Positions 16,895-26,377 are shown, counted from the first letter of the stretch. The stretch is 64,000 nucleotides of DNA from JAXDJH01 sp034663635 (GCA_034663635.1 JAXDJH010000006.1:24318-88317), one strand, 5' to 3'. The notes: generated by a model from the letters alone, not told the origin. A program made the numbers and translations.

Positions 16895-17710
16895 TTGAGT
16901 CCTGGAACGATCACCCTCATAGTCATCGCCGTCAGCGTCGCGGCTTGGGGCCTCTTCATGGCCAACATCACGATCCGTCGTCAGCGTTCCGCCGCCAAGA
17001 CACGCGACCATCTCGCCGCCGGCGAGGGGGCGGCCCTTGCAACGGCTCAACCGGCCGCGGCCGGCGCGACCTCCGAAGGTGGCGGAGACGTGACCGTGCA
17101 GAAGGTTCCGGTGGAACGTCTCAAGCCGCTGACGCCCGAGCAGATGGCGGTCTCTCGGCGTCAGTTCCTGAACCGGGCATGGACGATGTCGTTCACCGCT
17201 TTCCTCGGTTTCTTCGGGCTCTCGACCCTCAGCTTCTTGTGGCCGAAGCTGACCGGAGGTTTCGGCACGAAGATCAAAGCCGGCGACTACGAGGAGCTTC
17301 TCAAGGAGATCGGGCCGGAGAACAACTACACGCCGAAGTTCATCGCCGAAGGGCGCTTCTGGCTTGCTTACTACGACGGCGATCCTGGGGACATCCCGGT
17401 CTACGTCGCAACAGACGCAAAGGCAGTGAAGATGCAGGCGCTGTATCGCAAGTGCGTCCACCTCGGCTGCTCCGTGCCGAAGTGCGACACGTCCAAGTTG
17501 TTCGAATGCCCGTGTCACGGCTCCAAGTACCGCCTTACCGGCGAGTACTACGGAGGTCCTGCGCCGCGCGGCCTGGATCGCTTCCCGATAACCATCGAAG
17601 GCGGACAGGTCGTCGTCGACACCGGGAACCTTCAAGAGGGGCCGCCGCGGGGAACGAGCACTTGGGACAAGTTCGCGGAGCCCGTCGGACCTCTCTGCGT
17701 CCCGGTATAG
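16895..17710 (+). CDS. Rieske [2Fe-2S] iron-sulfur protein
   Basis: 271-aa subunit of the bc complex. An N-terminal helix (about 3-24), a linker, a second helix (about 97-117, MSFTAFLGFFGLSTLSFLW) and the Rieske fold. Cluster ligands C187-x-H189 and C205-x2-H208; the disulfide cysteines are C192 and C207; an extra Cys197 lies between the two boxes. Two helices instead of one match the actinobacterial style of QcrA only in part (QcrA has three). TTG start at 16895 with GAGGAG upstream is the only start that leaves the first helix intact. Confidence 0.95.
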   Translation: MSPGTITLIVIAVSVAAWGLFMANITIRRQRSAAKTRDHLAAGEGAALATAQPAAAGATSEGGGDVTVQKVPVERLKPLTPEQMAVSRRQFLNRAWTMSFTAFLGFFGLSTLSFLWPKLTGGFGTKIKAGDYEELLKEIGPENNYTPKFIAEGRFWLAYYDGDPGDIPVYVATDAKAVKMQALYRKCVHLGCSVPKCDTSKLFECPCHGSKYRLTGEYYGGPAPRGLDRFPITIEGGQVVVDTGNLQEGPPRGTSTWDKFAEPVGPLCVPV

Positions 17711-17727
17711 GAGCGAACTAAGCAGCT

Positions 17728-18810
17728 ATGGATACCGGCAAAGTCATTCTGATAGCCGTAATCGTCTTCGTTCCCGCAGCGCTGCTGTGGGGACTCTTCC
17801 TCTCACGCAGTCGGGGCACGCGAAACCCCGCGTCGATCCTGGGGATCCCGCGAGCGATGCGACCGGCCGCTCCGGACGATGTCCTCGAGGACAGGCGGCT
17901 CACTCGGATCCAGGCGGGCGGCGTCTTATTCACGGTCGTCCTTGCGGCGTTCATCCCCCTTTACTGGTTCCCCGAGAAAACTCGCCAGGACGCGTTCCAG
18001 GAGCGGTTCGACGAGGGCGCGATCGAGGCCGGCCAGTTGATCTTTGCCGCCCCACCCCCGCTTGAAGAGAACCTCTCGCCGCAGCAGTTCAAGGCCGATG
18101 AGCGAGCTTTGGCCCTCGGCCAGGCGTGTGCCAACTGTCACGGGGCCCCTCAACCGATCGGCGAGGAAGCCGACGAGAACACGGCCGCCGGCGGCATCGC
18201 CAACCCGGCCTTCAAGGACCCGGTCACCGGCAATATCGTCAATTACAAAGCCCCGCCTCTGAACAACGTCTTCCAACGTTGGGATGAGGAAGTCGTGCGC
18301 TTCACGATCGAGCGCGGGAGGCCGGGAACTCCGATGCCCGCGTGGGCCGTCGCGTTCGGCGGGTCGATGACGCCTCAGATGGTCGACAACGTGATCGCGT
18401 GGTTAAAGACGCTGCCCGGAAACAACGAGCCGCCGCCGGAGTTGACCGACTGCGACAAGCCGATCGACAACTACAGATGCGGTCGCGAGATCTTCCAGGC
18501 GCGTTGCGCGGTTTGCCACGGACCCGAAGGACAGGGCAAGGAAGATCCGAAGCTGACCGACACCGCAGTGCGCGATCCCGAGACCTTCGAGTACATCCAG
18601 GGCCCGACCTGGTATCAGGGGATGGCACTGTGGAAGGGAGACGTCCAACATCTGCCCGAGAATCTCCACTACTACACGATCATGAACGGGCGGCGGTTCG
18701 CGTTCATGCCTCCGTTCGGCGAGGCGCCCTCGTCGGGCATCCCGATCCCTCTGTATCCGCTCACCGACGACCAGATCAAAGCGGTAATGACCTACGAGAG
18801 GACGCTTTAG
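17728..18810 (+). CDS. Membrane-anchored diheme cytochrome c of the bc complex
   Basis: 360 aa: an N-terminal helix (about 4-26), a second helix (about 66-84) and an outward part with two class I heme c motifs, C134-ANC-H138 and C260-AVC-H264. Met residues in GTPMPAW and FMPPFG may be the sixth ligands. Like QcrC of Actinobacteria it carries two hemes and can pass electrons directly to an oxidase, here the caa3 enzyme encoded at 1-3 kb. ATG at 17728, 17 nt after the Rieske stop. The heme attachment needs the Ccm system encoded next door. Confidence 0.93.
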   Translation: MDTGKVILIAVIVFVPAALLWGLFLSRSRGTRNPASILGIPRAMRPAAPDDVLEDRRLTRIQAGGVLFTVVLAAFIPLYWFPEKTRQDAFQERFDEGAIEAGQLIFAAPPPLEENLSPQQFKADERALALGQACANCHGAPQPIGEEADENTAAGGIANPAFKDPVTGNIVNYKAPPLNNVFQRWDEEVVRFTIERGRPGTPMPAWAVAFGGSMTPQMVDNVIAWLKTLPGNNEPPPELTDCDKPIDNYRCGREIFQARCAVCHGPEGQGKEDPKLTDTAVRDPETFEYIQGPTWYQGMALWKGDVQHLPENLHYYTIMNGRRFAFMPPFGEAPSSGIPIPLYPLTDDQIKAVMTYERTL

Positions 18811-19470
18811 GTGGACACCGCTTTCGTCACCGGGCTCGGAGCCGTCATCTCTGGGCTGTTGATCTTCATCGGGAGCGCGTTCCTGCTCCTTTCCCTCGTG
18901 CTGGGAGGGCGGCTCGCCTACTTCGTGGTGGCTTCGATCACCCTTTGCTTCTTGCTTGTGATGGGAGTCGTTTGGTCGATCAACAAGCTGGGCCCTGTGG
19001 GCCAGCTGGCGAAGTGGGATGCGATCGCCGCGGCGCCCGATCCATCACAGATCGATAAGTTCGACCCCGCCGCCGAATATCCGGAAGGTTCCTGGCGAGT
19101 GGCCGATGCCGAGAACGCTGAGGAACTGACGGAACGCTCCGAGCTCGAGAGCGAGGCGACGAAGTACCTCGAGTCCGTCGCCGGCACCGACAAGGTCGAG
19201 GGGCTTCCCCAGAACTACGAAGCCGCAGTGATCGTTGAAGACTCGTCCCGTCTGCTCGACCAAAACGGAGAGCTCTACGGAGCGACCACCGTCGAGATTT
19301 CCGCCCAGGCGGAGAAGAGCGAATTCGTCTTCGTCGCGAAGTTCGATCCCGGGAATCCACTGGGTAAAGCGAGGAAGATCGCGGCCGGCATTTTCGTGTT
19401 GCTCGTGCTTCATCTATTCGGACTGAGCCGGGCCGAACGCAAAGCCCGTCAGGAGGTACAACCAGCATGA
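18811..19470 (+). CDS. Membrane protein of the bc operon, function unknown
   Basis: 219 aa with two N-terminal helices (about 6-31 and 35-57), an acidic outward domain of about 120 residues and a C-terminal helix (about 189-206) with a basic tail. No cofactor motif is seen and I do not recognise the family. GTG start lies directly after the TAG stop of the diheme cytochrome gene with no spacer, and the next gene overlaps by 4 nt, so it is part of the bc operon. A structural or assembly role is likely. Confidence 0.7.
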   Translation: MDTAFVTGLGAVISGLLIFIGSAFLLLSLVLGGRLAYFVVASITLCFLLVMGVVWSINKLGPVGQLAKWDAIAAAPDPSQIDKFDPAAEYPEGSWRVADAENAEELTERSELESEATKYLESVAGTDKVEGLPQNYEAAVIVEDSSRLLDQNGELYGATTVEISAQAEKSEFVFVAKFDPGNPLGKARKIAAGIFVLLVLHLFGLSRAERKARQEVQPA

Positions 19471-19652
19471 AGCCCAAGCTGAGAGCGCTGTTCGTTTCGG
19501 CATCTCTCCTCGCTCTCGCCGCATGCCGCGGTGGCATCAATGCCGGCGGCGAGTCGGAGACGAGCAACGGCGGGGTCGCGTGGATCGCGATGTCCGGGAT
19601 GCTGATCACGATCGGGATAGTGCTGTACATCATCCTCGGCCGCGAGGAATAG
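19467..19652 (+). CDS. Small lipoprotein with C-terminal membrane helix
   Basis: 61 aa. Signal peptide with lipobox LAAC (Cys20), a Gly/Ser/Asn-rich segment and a second hydrophobic helix (about 38-57) that ends in GREE. It would thus be held by both a lipid and a helix. ATG overlaps the upstream stop. It is the last gene of the bc operon, and convergent with the RTX gene 10 nt away. Unknown function; small accessory subunit is the best guess. Confidence 0.65.
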   Translation: MKPKLRALFVSASLLALAACRGGINAGGESETSNGGVAWIAMSGMLITIGIVLYIILGREE

Positions 19653-19662
19653 CGAGCCTTTA

Positions 19663-20346
19663 CTAGTTCGCCAGCAACACCTCTTCGCACGAGCTCGAGA
19701 ACCTGTCGTACTCGTCCACGATCACCACATCGTGCCCTGCTCCGCAGTGGACCCGATCGACCAAGCCGTCGGCCGAGCGGATCTCGTCATCGCCGGGGCC
19801 CGCGCGTAGATCGTCTTTCCCAAGCTGGCCTTTCAGCAGATCGTCGCCCCAACCGCCGATGATCGAGTCGGCTCCGGCTCCGCCGTTAAGGACGTCGTCG
19901 CCGTCGGCTCCCGCTAGCGAATCCGGCCCGCTCTGGCCCTTGAGCTGATCGTTGTCCAGCCCGCCGTCGAGAGCGTCGCCGTCGGCACCGCCGACCAGAG
20001 CGTCGGCGCCGGCCGAACCTCGGATCTCGTCCGCCCCGGGTCCGCCGTTGAGCGAATCCGCGCCCGCCGCGCCATCCAGGACGTCAGCCGCCTCGGCCCC
20101 CTCCAGGACGTCGATGCCGAGACCACCGAACAGCCGGTCTCGGCCCGTCCCACCATCGACTACGTCGTTACCGCCGCGACCGAGGACAAGGTCGTCGCCT
20201 GCGTCCGCCGAGACGACATCGTCGAAGCTCGAGCATTCGATGTGATCGTCGGTGGTGGTGGCGGGATCGCACTCCCCTGTGGTGGCGAGGGCTGGGGAGA
20301 TGGGGCCGAAACATAGAACCGCGAGACAAGCAGCGGCGACGCGCAT
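19663..20346 (-). CDS. Secreted RTX-type calcium-binding repeat protein
   Basis: 227 aa. Signal peptide (cleavage near ALATTG), one Cys pair, then about 13 nonapeptide repeats of the hemolysin type GGxGxDxLx (for example GGTGRDRLF, GGLGIDVLE, GGPGADEIR) from about residue 50 to 200, ending in a short domain with the Cys pair HCG...SCEE. These repeats form a Ca2+-loaded beta roll outside the cell. No protease, lipase or adhesin domain is attached, so the activity is unknown; a surface or structural role is possible. Confidence 0.85.
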   Translation of the reverse strand: MRVAAACLAVLCFGPISPALATTGECDPATTTDDHIECSSFDDVVSADAGDDLVLGRGGNDVVDGGTGRDRLFGGLGIDVLEGAEAADVLDGAAGADSLNGGPGADEIRGSAGADALVGGADGDALDGGLDNDQLKGQSGPDSLAGADGDDVLNGGAGADSIIGGWGDDLLKGQLGKDDLRAGPGDDEIRSADGLVDRVHCGAGHDVVIVDEYDRFSSSCEEVLLAN

Positions 20347-20423
20347 GTGCTCCTCCTTCGTAGGCAGGACAGGGACGCGCCGAAGCTAGGTCTCGAACGT
20401 TCGAGGTGTGGTGACGCTCGCCA

Positions 20424-22274
20424 CTAAAGAAGGGCTGCAGGAACTCCTGAACGAACGCGGCCGCGAGAAGCGGATGCGTTGTTGGTGGGCAACGCGAATG
20501 GCCTGGGCAAGACAAGCTCAACATTGCGATCCTCGATGCCGCCGGACCCGGTGCCAAACCCAGCCTGGAAGTCGTTCGCCGCAAGCTCTCGCGAGATCGA
20601 CGCAAGTTTCAGAACGGGATCGTTACCGCCGGGGGTTATGGGGGCCGCGTGGTCGAACATCGTGCAGAAGATCGAAAGAGTGCCGTCCTTGTTGTCGACG
20701 ACTTCGACGAGTCGAGACTGACAGCTCCAGTCGATGTGCGCCGCGGTGCCGATATCCCAGAACCCGCCCTGTCGGTGAGGACTCGGCCGGTCGACGATCA
20801 CGTTGAGGTGCGAGTGGCCGTTGACCCATGCGATCACGTTCGGGAAGCGATGGACCAACGCCTCGACCTCGGGGGCCATCACTCGCGGCATGTCGTTAGA
20901 GGCAGCGTCCAGCGGGTCGGGCGCGACGTTCGGATTGTTCAGCGAACGAAGGCCGTGGTGACTGAAGATGATGACGTACTTGTTGTCCACGCCGTTGTTG
21001 TGGGCCTCGTCCCCGTTGGCGTCGAAGTAGTCCTTCGACACCTCCATCAGTTTCTCCTCGAGCCACGCGAACTGCTTGGCACCGATGTTGCCATCGTTGT
21101 AGCCGCCCGGCGGAACCGTGTCGAGGCCGATGAAGCGGAAGCCCGGATGATCGTCGGTGTGCCAGTAGGCCTGGCTCGCCAGAGCGCCGCCCGCCTTATT
21201 CGCATTCGAGAAACCATGTCCGACGGGTAAGCCGGAAGAGTTGAACATCTCGTCGATGTACTCCTGACGGCTCACCACCCGACGGTTCTCATCTGCGTTG
21301 ACCGGGTGGACGGGGGCCGCTAAGAACGCGCTCGGGTTGTCCTTCATCGTCTGGAACGCATCGCACGGGTTAACGCCCGGTGGGAGACCCGAGATCTTCG
21401 TGCCGCCGATCGCGATCCGGTTGAACACCGGGTTATGCGGAGCGTTCCCTTGCAACAGTCCGTCGTGGTTTCCGAAAGTCTGGTACCAGGGGATGTCGAC
21501 GCCGGTCGAAGTGAACGATTGGGTCGCGCCGTCGAGAAGGCCCGGGTAATCCGGGAAGCCGTACTGCTGCTTGTACTTGTCGGCGACTCCCGCGTCTGGG
21601 TGGTAGTAGGAGACGTCGCCCCAGGAAGCGGCCATGACGCCTTCGTATGCTCCTCCGCCCGAGTTCGGCACGATCTGCTTGCCGCCGTCCATCAGGTCGA
21701 TGAACCAGCGAAGCTCGTTGAACTGCTCGTTGTCGATGTTGTCGCCGGTGCAGATCACCGACTGAAGTGGCATCCCACTCAAAGGACTGACGCTGATCGC
21801 GCGCAGTTGCCGCACCATCGACTCGAGGATGTGAAGGGTCAGCGTTTCCTGAGGCCGGTAAGCGGACGAGAACGGCATGTCCTCGCACCCTTGTCCGGGG
21901 TCGTTGTAGCGGTCGAGGAACTCGACCCTCGCCGGCGACTGGGCGTCGACGAGGTGGATGTCGGTGAAGTGAGCGAAGTTGACGAGCGAGCGTCGTGCGT
22001 GACCGATCTCGCGCTCGTCGCCGGATCCATTCTTGGAGCCCAGCTCCTGACGGAGCAGGTGCGGCTCGCCTGGGCCGTCCATCAAACGGTAGTAGGCGCC
22101 CACGGAACCTTGGTTCAGTTTCGATCCCTGCACGATGGTGCGGCCGAGGGTCGTGAGGTCGGCCGTGGTGAGCTGGTCGGCAAAAGAGACGCCGGGGCGC
22201 CACATGCTGGGGAGCGCAACCGCCGCTCCAAGGGCCCCCAAGGACTTCAGGAAGTCCCGGCGCGAAAGATCCAT
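20424..22274 (-). CDS. Tat-exported metallophosphoesterase (TIGR03767-like)
   Basis: 616 aa. The N-terminus MDLSRRDFLKSLGALGAA is a clear twin-arginine signal (SRRDFLK), so the protein is exported folded with metals. The calcineurin-like motifs appear in order: DIHLVD (about 100), GDNIDN, GNHDG, and the C-terminal GHSHLN. The long insertions and the overall length match the actinobacterial family named TIGR03767. The substrate is unknown. ATG at 22272-22274. It stands alone: 77 nt from the RTX gene and 81 nt from the next gene, all on the minus strand. Confidence 0.88.
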   Translation of the reverse strand: MDLSRRDFLKSLGALGAAVALPSMWRPGVSFADQLTTADLTTLGRTIVQGSKLNQGSVGAYYRLMDGPGEPHLLRQELGSKNGSGDEREIGHARRSLVNFAHFTDIHLVDAQSPARVEFLDRYNDPGQGCEDMPFSSAYRPQETLTLHILESMVRQLRAISVSPLSGMPLQSVICTGDNIDNEQFNELRWFIDLMDGGKQIVPNSGGGAYEGVMAASWGDVSYYHPDAGVADKYKQQYGFPDYPGLLDGATQSFTSTGVDIPWYQTFGNHDGLLQGNAPHNPVFNRIAIGGTKISGLPPGVNPCDAFQTMKDNPSAFLAAPVHPVNADENRRVVSRQEYIDEMFNSSGLPVGHGFSNANKAGGALASQAYWHTDDHPGFRFIGLDTVPPGGYNDGNIGAKQFAWLEEKLMEVSKDYFDANGDEAHNNGVDNKYVIIFSHHGLRSLNNPNVAPDPLDAASNDMPRVMAPEVEALVHRFPNVIAWVNGHSHLNVIVDRPSPHRQGGFWDIGTAAHIDWSCQSRLVEVVDNKDGTLSIFCTMFDHAAPITPGGNDPVLKLASISRELAANDFQAGFGTGSGGIEDRNVELVLPRPFALPTNNASASRGRVRSGVPAALL

Positions 22275-22355
22275 CAGCCACCTCTGGGTTCTCGTTAATG
22301 AACTGGGTGTGGATTCAGTTCTCCACGAGACACCGATTCCCTTGCCGGGGCGCTT

Positions 22356-22622
22356 CTACTCCTCTTGCTTGGGAGTTTCGGGCCGGTCCGCCGGAGTCCC
22401 CTTGCGAGCCCGCATCCACAGGAGGAAGCCGACGGAAAGGAGGCCGTAGCCCACGAAGTTCACGGGGAACAGGACCCATTGCGAGGGGTGAACCTTCGCG
22501 ATCGCCACGTACACATAGAAGGCCCAGAGCCACAGCCCTCCCACCAGCATCACTTTTCGCCACGGCTCCCAGGGCCGGCGGCGCCCCCTCTCGGGAGGGG
22601 CCTCAGGGAGAGGTGAGGACAT
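22356..22622 (-). CDS. Small two-helix membrane protein downstream of hemL
   Basis: 88 aa: a Pro/Arg-rich N-terminus, two membrane helices (about 24-43 and 50-69) and a charged tail ending in PKQEE. Unknown family. ATG at 22620-22622 overlaps the end of hemL by 20 nt, so it is the last gene of the rex-hem operon. The frame continues open upstream inside hemL, but the overlap start with the short soluble N-terminus is the most economical. Confidence 0.6.
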   Translation of the reverse strand: MSSPLPEAPPERGRRRPWEPWRKVMLVGGLWLWAFYVYVAIAKVHPSQWVLFPVNFVGYGLLSVGFLLWMRARKGTPADRPETPKQEE

Positions 22623-23898
22623 GTGCAGCCACTCCGATGACGTGATCCACGTGCTCCTCGGTGTGCTCCGAAGAGATGAAAAGCGCCTCGAACCTGGACG
22701 GGGGGAAGTAGACCCCGTGACCCAGGAGGCCCCTGAAGAACCGAGCGTGGGCGTCTTCGAACGTCGCCTTCGCATCCTCGTAGTCGTCGATCTCGTCGTG
22801 CGAGAAGAAGAACCCTGCGAGTCCTCCGATCGCCGCTCCGACCATCGGTACCTCGGCAACGTCGGCAGCATCGACGAGACCTCGAACGAGGGATCGAGCG
22901 CGCTCCTGGATCCGGTCGTAAAGACCGGGGTCCGAACGGATGAGAGACATCATCGCTATGCCCGCGGCCATCGCGACCGGATTCCCCGACAGGGTGCCCG
23001 CTTGATAGACGGGACCCGCCGGAGCCAATCGATCCATGATGTCGCCCCGGCCCGCGACCGCTCCGACCGGCAGACCGCCGCCGAGGATCTTGCCGAGCAG
23101 GACGAGATCCGCCTTAACGCCGTAGCGCTCTTGGGCTCCACCGGCCCCTAACCGGAAGCCTGTGATCACTTCGTCGAAGACAAGGAGCGCGCCGCACCCG
23201 TCCGCGATCTTCCTTAGGCCGGCGAGGTATCCGTCGTGCGGAATGACGAGACCCATGTTCGCTGCGACCGGCTCAACGAGGATCGCGGCAAGGTCTTCAC
23301 CGTGATGCTCGACTATCTCTTTGACCGCATCGAGGTTGTTGTAAGGAGCGACCAGGGTGTCGGCGACTGCGCCTTCGGTGACTCCTGGTGTTCCGGGAAG
23401 GCCGAGCGTCGCGACTCCCGAGCCTGCCTCGACAAGAAGTGCATCGAGGTGCCCGTGATAACAACCCGCGAACTTCAAGATCTTGTTGCGGCCCGTCGCG
23501 CCTCGCGCGAGTCGAACCGCGGTCATCGCTGCCTCAGTTCCCGAAGACACGAAGCGGATCTTGTCGAGGTTGGGAACCATCGAGACGACCAGCCGGGCCA
23601 GTTCGACCTCGAGTTCGCTTGGCGTTCCGAACGAGGTTCCTTTCGCCGCAGCGTCCCGAACCGCCTCGACGATCGTGGGATGAGCATGGCCGAAGAGCAG
23701 CGCGCCCCAGCTCTGCACGAAATCGATGTAGTTGTTGCCATCGACGTCGGTGATGGTCGCGCCGGATGCGCGCTCGACGAAGAACGGATGCATACCTACG
23801 GCGTTGAAGGATCGAACGGGAGACGACACGCCACCCGGCATCAGTTGCGTGGCCTCGGCTAAGAGCTTTTCGGACTTGTCTCTGTTCAGGCCAGCCAC
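22603..23898 (-). CDS. hemL: Glutamate-1-semialdehyde 2,1-aminomutase
   Basis: PLP enzyme of the C5 heme pathway that turns glutamate-1-semialdehyde into 5-aminolevulinate. 431 aa, the usual length. Motifs: PGGVSSPVRSF at the N-terminus, SSGTEAAMTAVRLAR, the FDEVITGFR Asp that binds the pyridine N, and the Schiff-base Lys in LLGKILGGGLPVGA near residue 270. GTG start at 23896-23898, overlapping the end of hemB by 13 nt. Together with hemA in the same operon it forms the complete route from Glu-tRNA to ALA. Confidence 0.97.
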   Translation of the reverse strand: MAGLNRDKSEKLLAEATQLMPGGVSSPVRSFNAVGMHPFFVERASGATITDVDGNNYIDFVQSWGALLFGHAHPTIVEAVRDAAAKGTSFGTPSELEVELARLVVSMVPNLDKIRFVSSGTEAAMTAVRLARGATGRNKILKFAGCYHGHLDALLVEAGSGVATLGLPGTPGVTEGAVADTLVAPYNNLDAVKEIVEHHGEDLAAILVEPVAANMGLVIPHDGYLAGLRKIADGCGALLVFDEVITGFRLGAGGAQERYGVKADLVLLGKILGGGLPVGAVAGRGDIMDRLAPAGPVYQAGTLSGNPVAMAAGIAMMSLIRSDPGLYDRIQERARSLVRGLVDAADVAEVPMVGAAIGGLAGFFFSHDEIDDYEDAKATFEDAHARFFRGLLGHGVYFPPSRFEALFISSEHTEEHVDHVIGVAAHVLTSP

Positions 23899-24863
23899 TC
23901 GGCTGCCTTCTTGGCGTGATACGTGACTATCAAGTCGGCCCCCGCGCGCCGGATCCCCGTGAGAGTCTCGAGCGTTGCTTGGCGTTCATCGATCCAACCG
24001 TTCTGTGCGGCCGCCATGAGCATCGAGTACTCGCCGCTGACGTTGTAGGCCGCGGTCGGATAGCCGAATGCATCCTTCACCGCCCGCAATACGTCGAGAT
24101 AAGCGATGGCCGGCTTGACCATCAAAGCATCGGCGCCTTCCTCGACGTCAAGCGCCGCTTCACGAAGGGCCTCTTCGACGTTGGCGGGGTCCTCTTGATA
24201 AGTCCGCCGGTCGCCGAACTGCGGAGCGCCTTCCGCCGCGTCGCGGAACGGTCCGTAGAAACTCGACGCGTACTTCACCGCGTAGGCCAGGATCGCGGCT
24301 TGGTCGTGGCCCGACTCGTCCAGAGCCGCCCGGATCGCGCCGACCTGTCCATCCATCATCCCGCTGGGTGCAACGACATCGGCGCCCGCTTCGACTTGAG
24401 ATACCGCGATGCGCGCATAGGTTTCGAGCGTCGGGTCGTTGTCTACCTCGGTCCCTTTCAGGACACCGCAGTGACCGTGGTCGGTGTACTCGCACAGACA
24501 CACGTCAGCTACCACGACGAAGTCATCGCCCAGCTCGTCCTTGAGCGCCCGGATGCCTTGCTGAGCGATGCCGTTCGGGTTGTACGACTCGGACCCGACA
24601 GGATCCTTCGTCGTGGGTACGCCGAAGAGGATGACCCCAGCAACGCCAAGCTCCGCAAGGGCGCGACCCTCTTTAACGAGCGATTCGATGTTGTGCTGGG
24701 AGTGGCCGGGCATCGATGCGATGGCAACCGGCTCCTCAAGCCCCTCCTTGAGGAAAAGAGGTGCCATGAGATCGCTCGGGACGAGGTTCGTCTCGGCGAA
24801 TGCACGCCTCAGCCCTGGGGTTCGGCGGAGACGGCGCGGTCGATAGGACGGGAATCCGCTCAT
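23886..24863 (-). CDS. hemB: Delta-aminolevulinic acid dehydratase (porphobilinogen synthase)
   Basis: 325 aa. Condenses two ALA to porphobilinogen. The Cys-rich zinc site is complete (DVCLCEYTDHGHCG), so this is the Zn-dependent type. The two Schiff-base lysines are in YAVKYASSFYGPFR and LMVKPAIAYLDV. The ATG at 24861-24863 gives MSGFPSYRPRRLRRTPGLR, the family-typical N-terminus; the frame is open upstream but that part is out of family. It begins 11 nt after the CobA/HemD stop and overlaps hemL at the end. Confidence 0.97.
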   Translation of the reverse strand: MSGFPSYRPRRLRRTPGLRRAFAETNLVPSDLMAPLFLKEGLEEPVAIASMPGHSQHNIESLVKEGRALAELGVAGVILFGVPTTKDPVGSESYNPNGIAQQGIRALKDELGDDFVVVADVCLCEYTDHGHCGVLKGTEVDNDPTLETYARIAVSQVEAGADVVAPSGMMDGQVGAIRAALDESGHDQAAILAYAVKYASSFYGPFRDAAEGAPQFGDRRTYQEDPANVEEALREAALDVEEGADALMVKPAIAYLDVLRAVKDAFGYPTAAYNVSGEYSMLMAAAQNGWIDERQATLETLTGIRRAGADLIVTYHAKKAAEWLA

Positions 24864-24874
24864 ATGAGTCAAGT

Positions 24875-26377
24875 CTAGCGAGGGGGTTTCGCGTCCACGA
24901 GCGCGGCGATGAGCCCCTCGGCCGTGTGCTCCTCCGGAACGAGGTCCACCCGAAGGCCTCGTGCTTCCGCGGCCGCCGCCGTGGACGGCCCGATGCAGGC
25001 GACGAGCTTTCCCTCGAGGCTGGAGCCGAACAGATCGGTGAATGCGCCGACAGCGGACGGACTCAAGAACGTGACGACATCGAAGTCTGCCTGCGAGATC
25101 CGAGCTTTGATCTCGTCTGTGATCTCCGCCGGACGCGTCTCGTAGGCGGCAACTTCCACGACATCCCACCCCGCCGACTTCAAGTTATCGACGATGCCGC
25201 GCGGGGCCTCGACCGGTCGAGGCAGAAAGATCGAACCGCTGCCCGATCCCAAGGATCGTGCGAGTTCCTTCGCCGTGTAGGTCGACGGCACGAGGTCAGG
25301 ATTGATACCGCGGGCGACAAGAGCCTCTTGCGTCGAAGGGCCAACCGCAGCGACCTTCGAATTCCTGAACGCCCGCGCGTCGAGGCCGAGCGCAGCGAGC
25401 CGTTCGAATGTCTTCGCAACCGCGTGAGCGCTCGCGAACACAGCCCACTCGAACGCGTCATCGTCGAGTCGTTTCAACGCACCGTCGAGTTCGTCCCACG
25501 CCGGAGGATCCGCGATCTCGAGAACCGGAGCGTGAATGACATCGGCCCCCAGATCGCTCAGAGCCTGCGTCATCGAAGCCGAATCGATCTTCGGTCGCGT
25601 GACAACGACCCGGAGTCCGAACAGAGGACGCGCCTCGAACCACTCGACCGCGGTGCGGAGGCGAACCACCTCTCCAACGATGGTTGTGGCCGGAGGTTGG
25701 ATACCCGCTTCACGGGCCGCGTCTGCGATGGTCGCGAGCGTCGCAACGATCGTGCGTTGCTGCGGAGTCGTACCCCATTCGATGATCGCCGCCGGTTCAT
25801 CCGCGTCGCGGCCTGCATCGATCAATCGCTCGACCGTGTCTTCGAGCGCTCCGACTCCCATCAGGAATACGAGAGTCTGAGCCCCGCTCGCGAGTTGTCG
25901 CCAGCGCTCGGGTGAGTCGGGCCGCGCTGCACTCTCATGCGCGGTCAGTACGGTGAATGAAGACGACACGCCACTGTGTGTCACTGGGATCCCGGCATAC
26001 GCGGGAACAGCCACCGCGGAGGTGATGCCGGGAACGATCTCGAACCGGATGCCCGCCGCTGCCAGCGCTTGGGCTTCGTCGGCGCCGCGTCCGAACACGA
26101 ACGGATCGCCGCCTTTAAGCCGAACCACGCGCCTGCCGGCACGGGCATGCTCGACGATCAGCGCGTCGATCGTTGCTTGGGGCAGAACCTCGCCGACCTT
26201 CTTGCCTACGAACACACGCTCCGCGGCGGCCGGCGCTTCATCGAGAAGGGCCGGACTGACCAATCTGTCGTAGAGCACGACGTCGCAAGCGCGAAGAAGC
26301 TCGAGGCCGCGACGCGTGATCAAGCCCGGATCGCCGGGACCCGCTCCAACCAGGAAGACGCGCACATCCTCGGTCAT
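24875..26377 (-). CDS. cobA-hemD: Fused uroporphyrinogen-III C-methyltransferase / uroporphyrinogen-III synthase
   Basis: 500 aa with two enzyme domains. Residues 1-245 are SUMT/CobA: GAGPGDPGLIT at the N-terminus, VLYDRLVS, the KGGDPFVFGRG loop and GVSSSFTVLTAHE. Residues about 252-500 are HemD (bilobed, low conservation, PAYETRP-like segment near 420 and FLSPSAVGAF near 447). HemD closes the tetrapyrrole ring, and CobA methylates uroporphyrinogen III toward siroheme and cobalamin. Siroheme is needed by the sulfite reductase at 38 kb. Fusions of this order are known in Firmicutes and Actinobacteria. ATG overlaps the hemC stop by 2 nt. Confidence 0.95.
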   Translation of the reverse strand: MTEDVRVFLVGAGPGDPGLITRRGLELLRACDVVLYDRLVSPALLDEAPAAAERVFVGKKVGEVLPQATIDALIVEHARAGRRVVRLKGGDPFVFGRGADEAQALAAAGIRFEIVPGITSAVAVPAYAGIPVTHSGVSSSFTVLTAHESAARPDSPERWRQLASGAQTLVFLMGVGALEDTVERLIDAGRDADEPAAIIEWGTTPQQRTIVATLATIADAAREAGIQPPATTIVGEVVRLRTAVEWFEARPLFGLRVVVTRPKIDSASMTQALSDLGADVIHAPVLEIADPPAWDELDGALKRLDDDAFEWAVFASAHAVAKTFERLAALGLDARAFRNSKVAAVGPSTQEALVARGINPDLVPSTYTAKELARSLGSGSGSIFLPRPVEAPRGIVDNLKSAGWDVVEVAAYETRPAEITDEIKARISQADFDVVTFLSPSAVGAFTDLFGSSLEGKLVACIGPSTAAAAEARGLRVDLVPEEHTAEGLIAALVDAKPPR

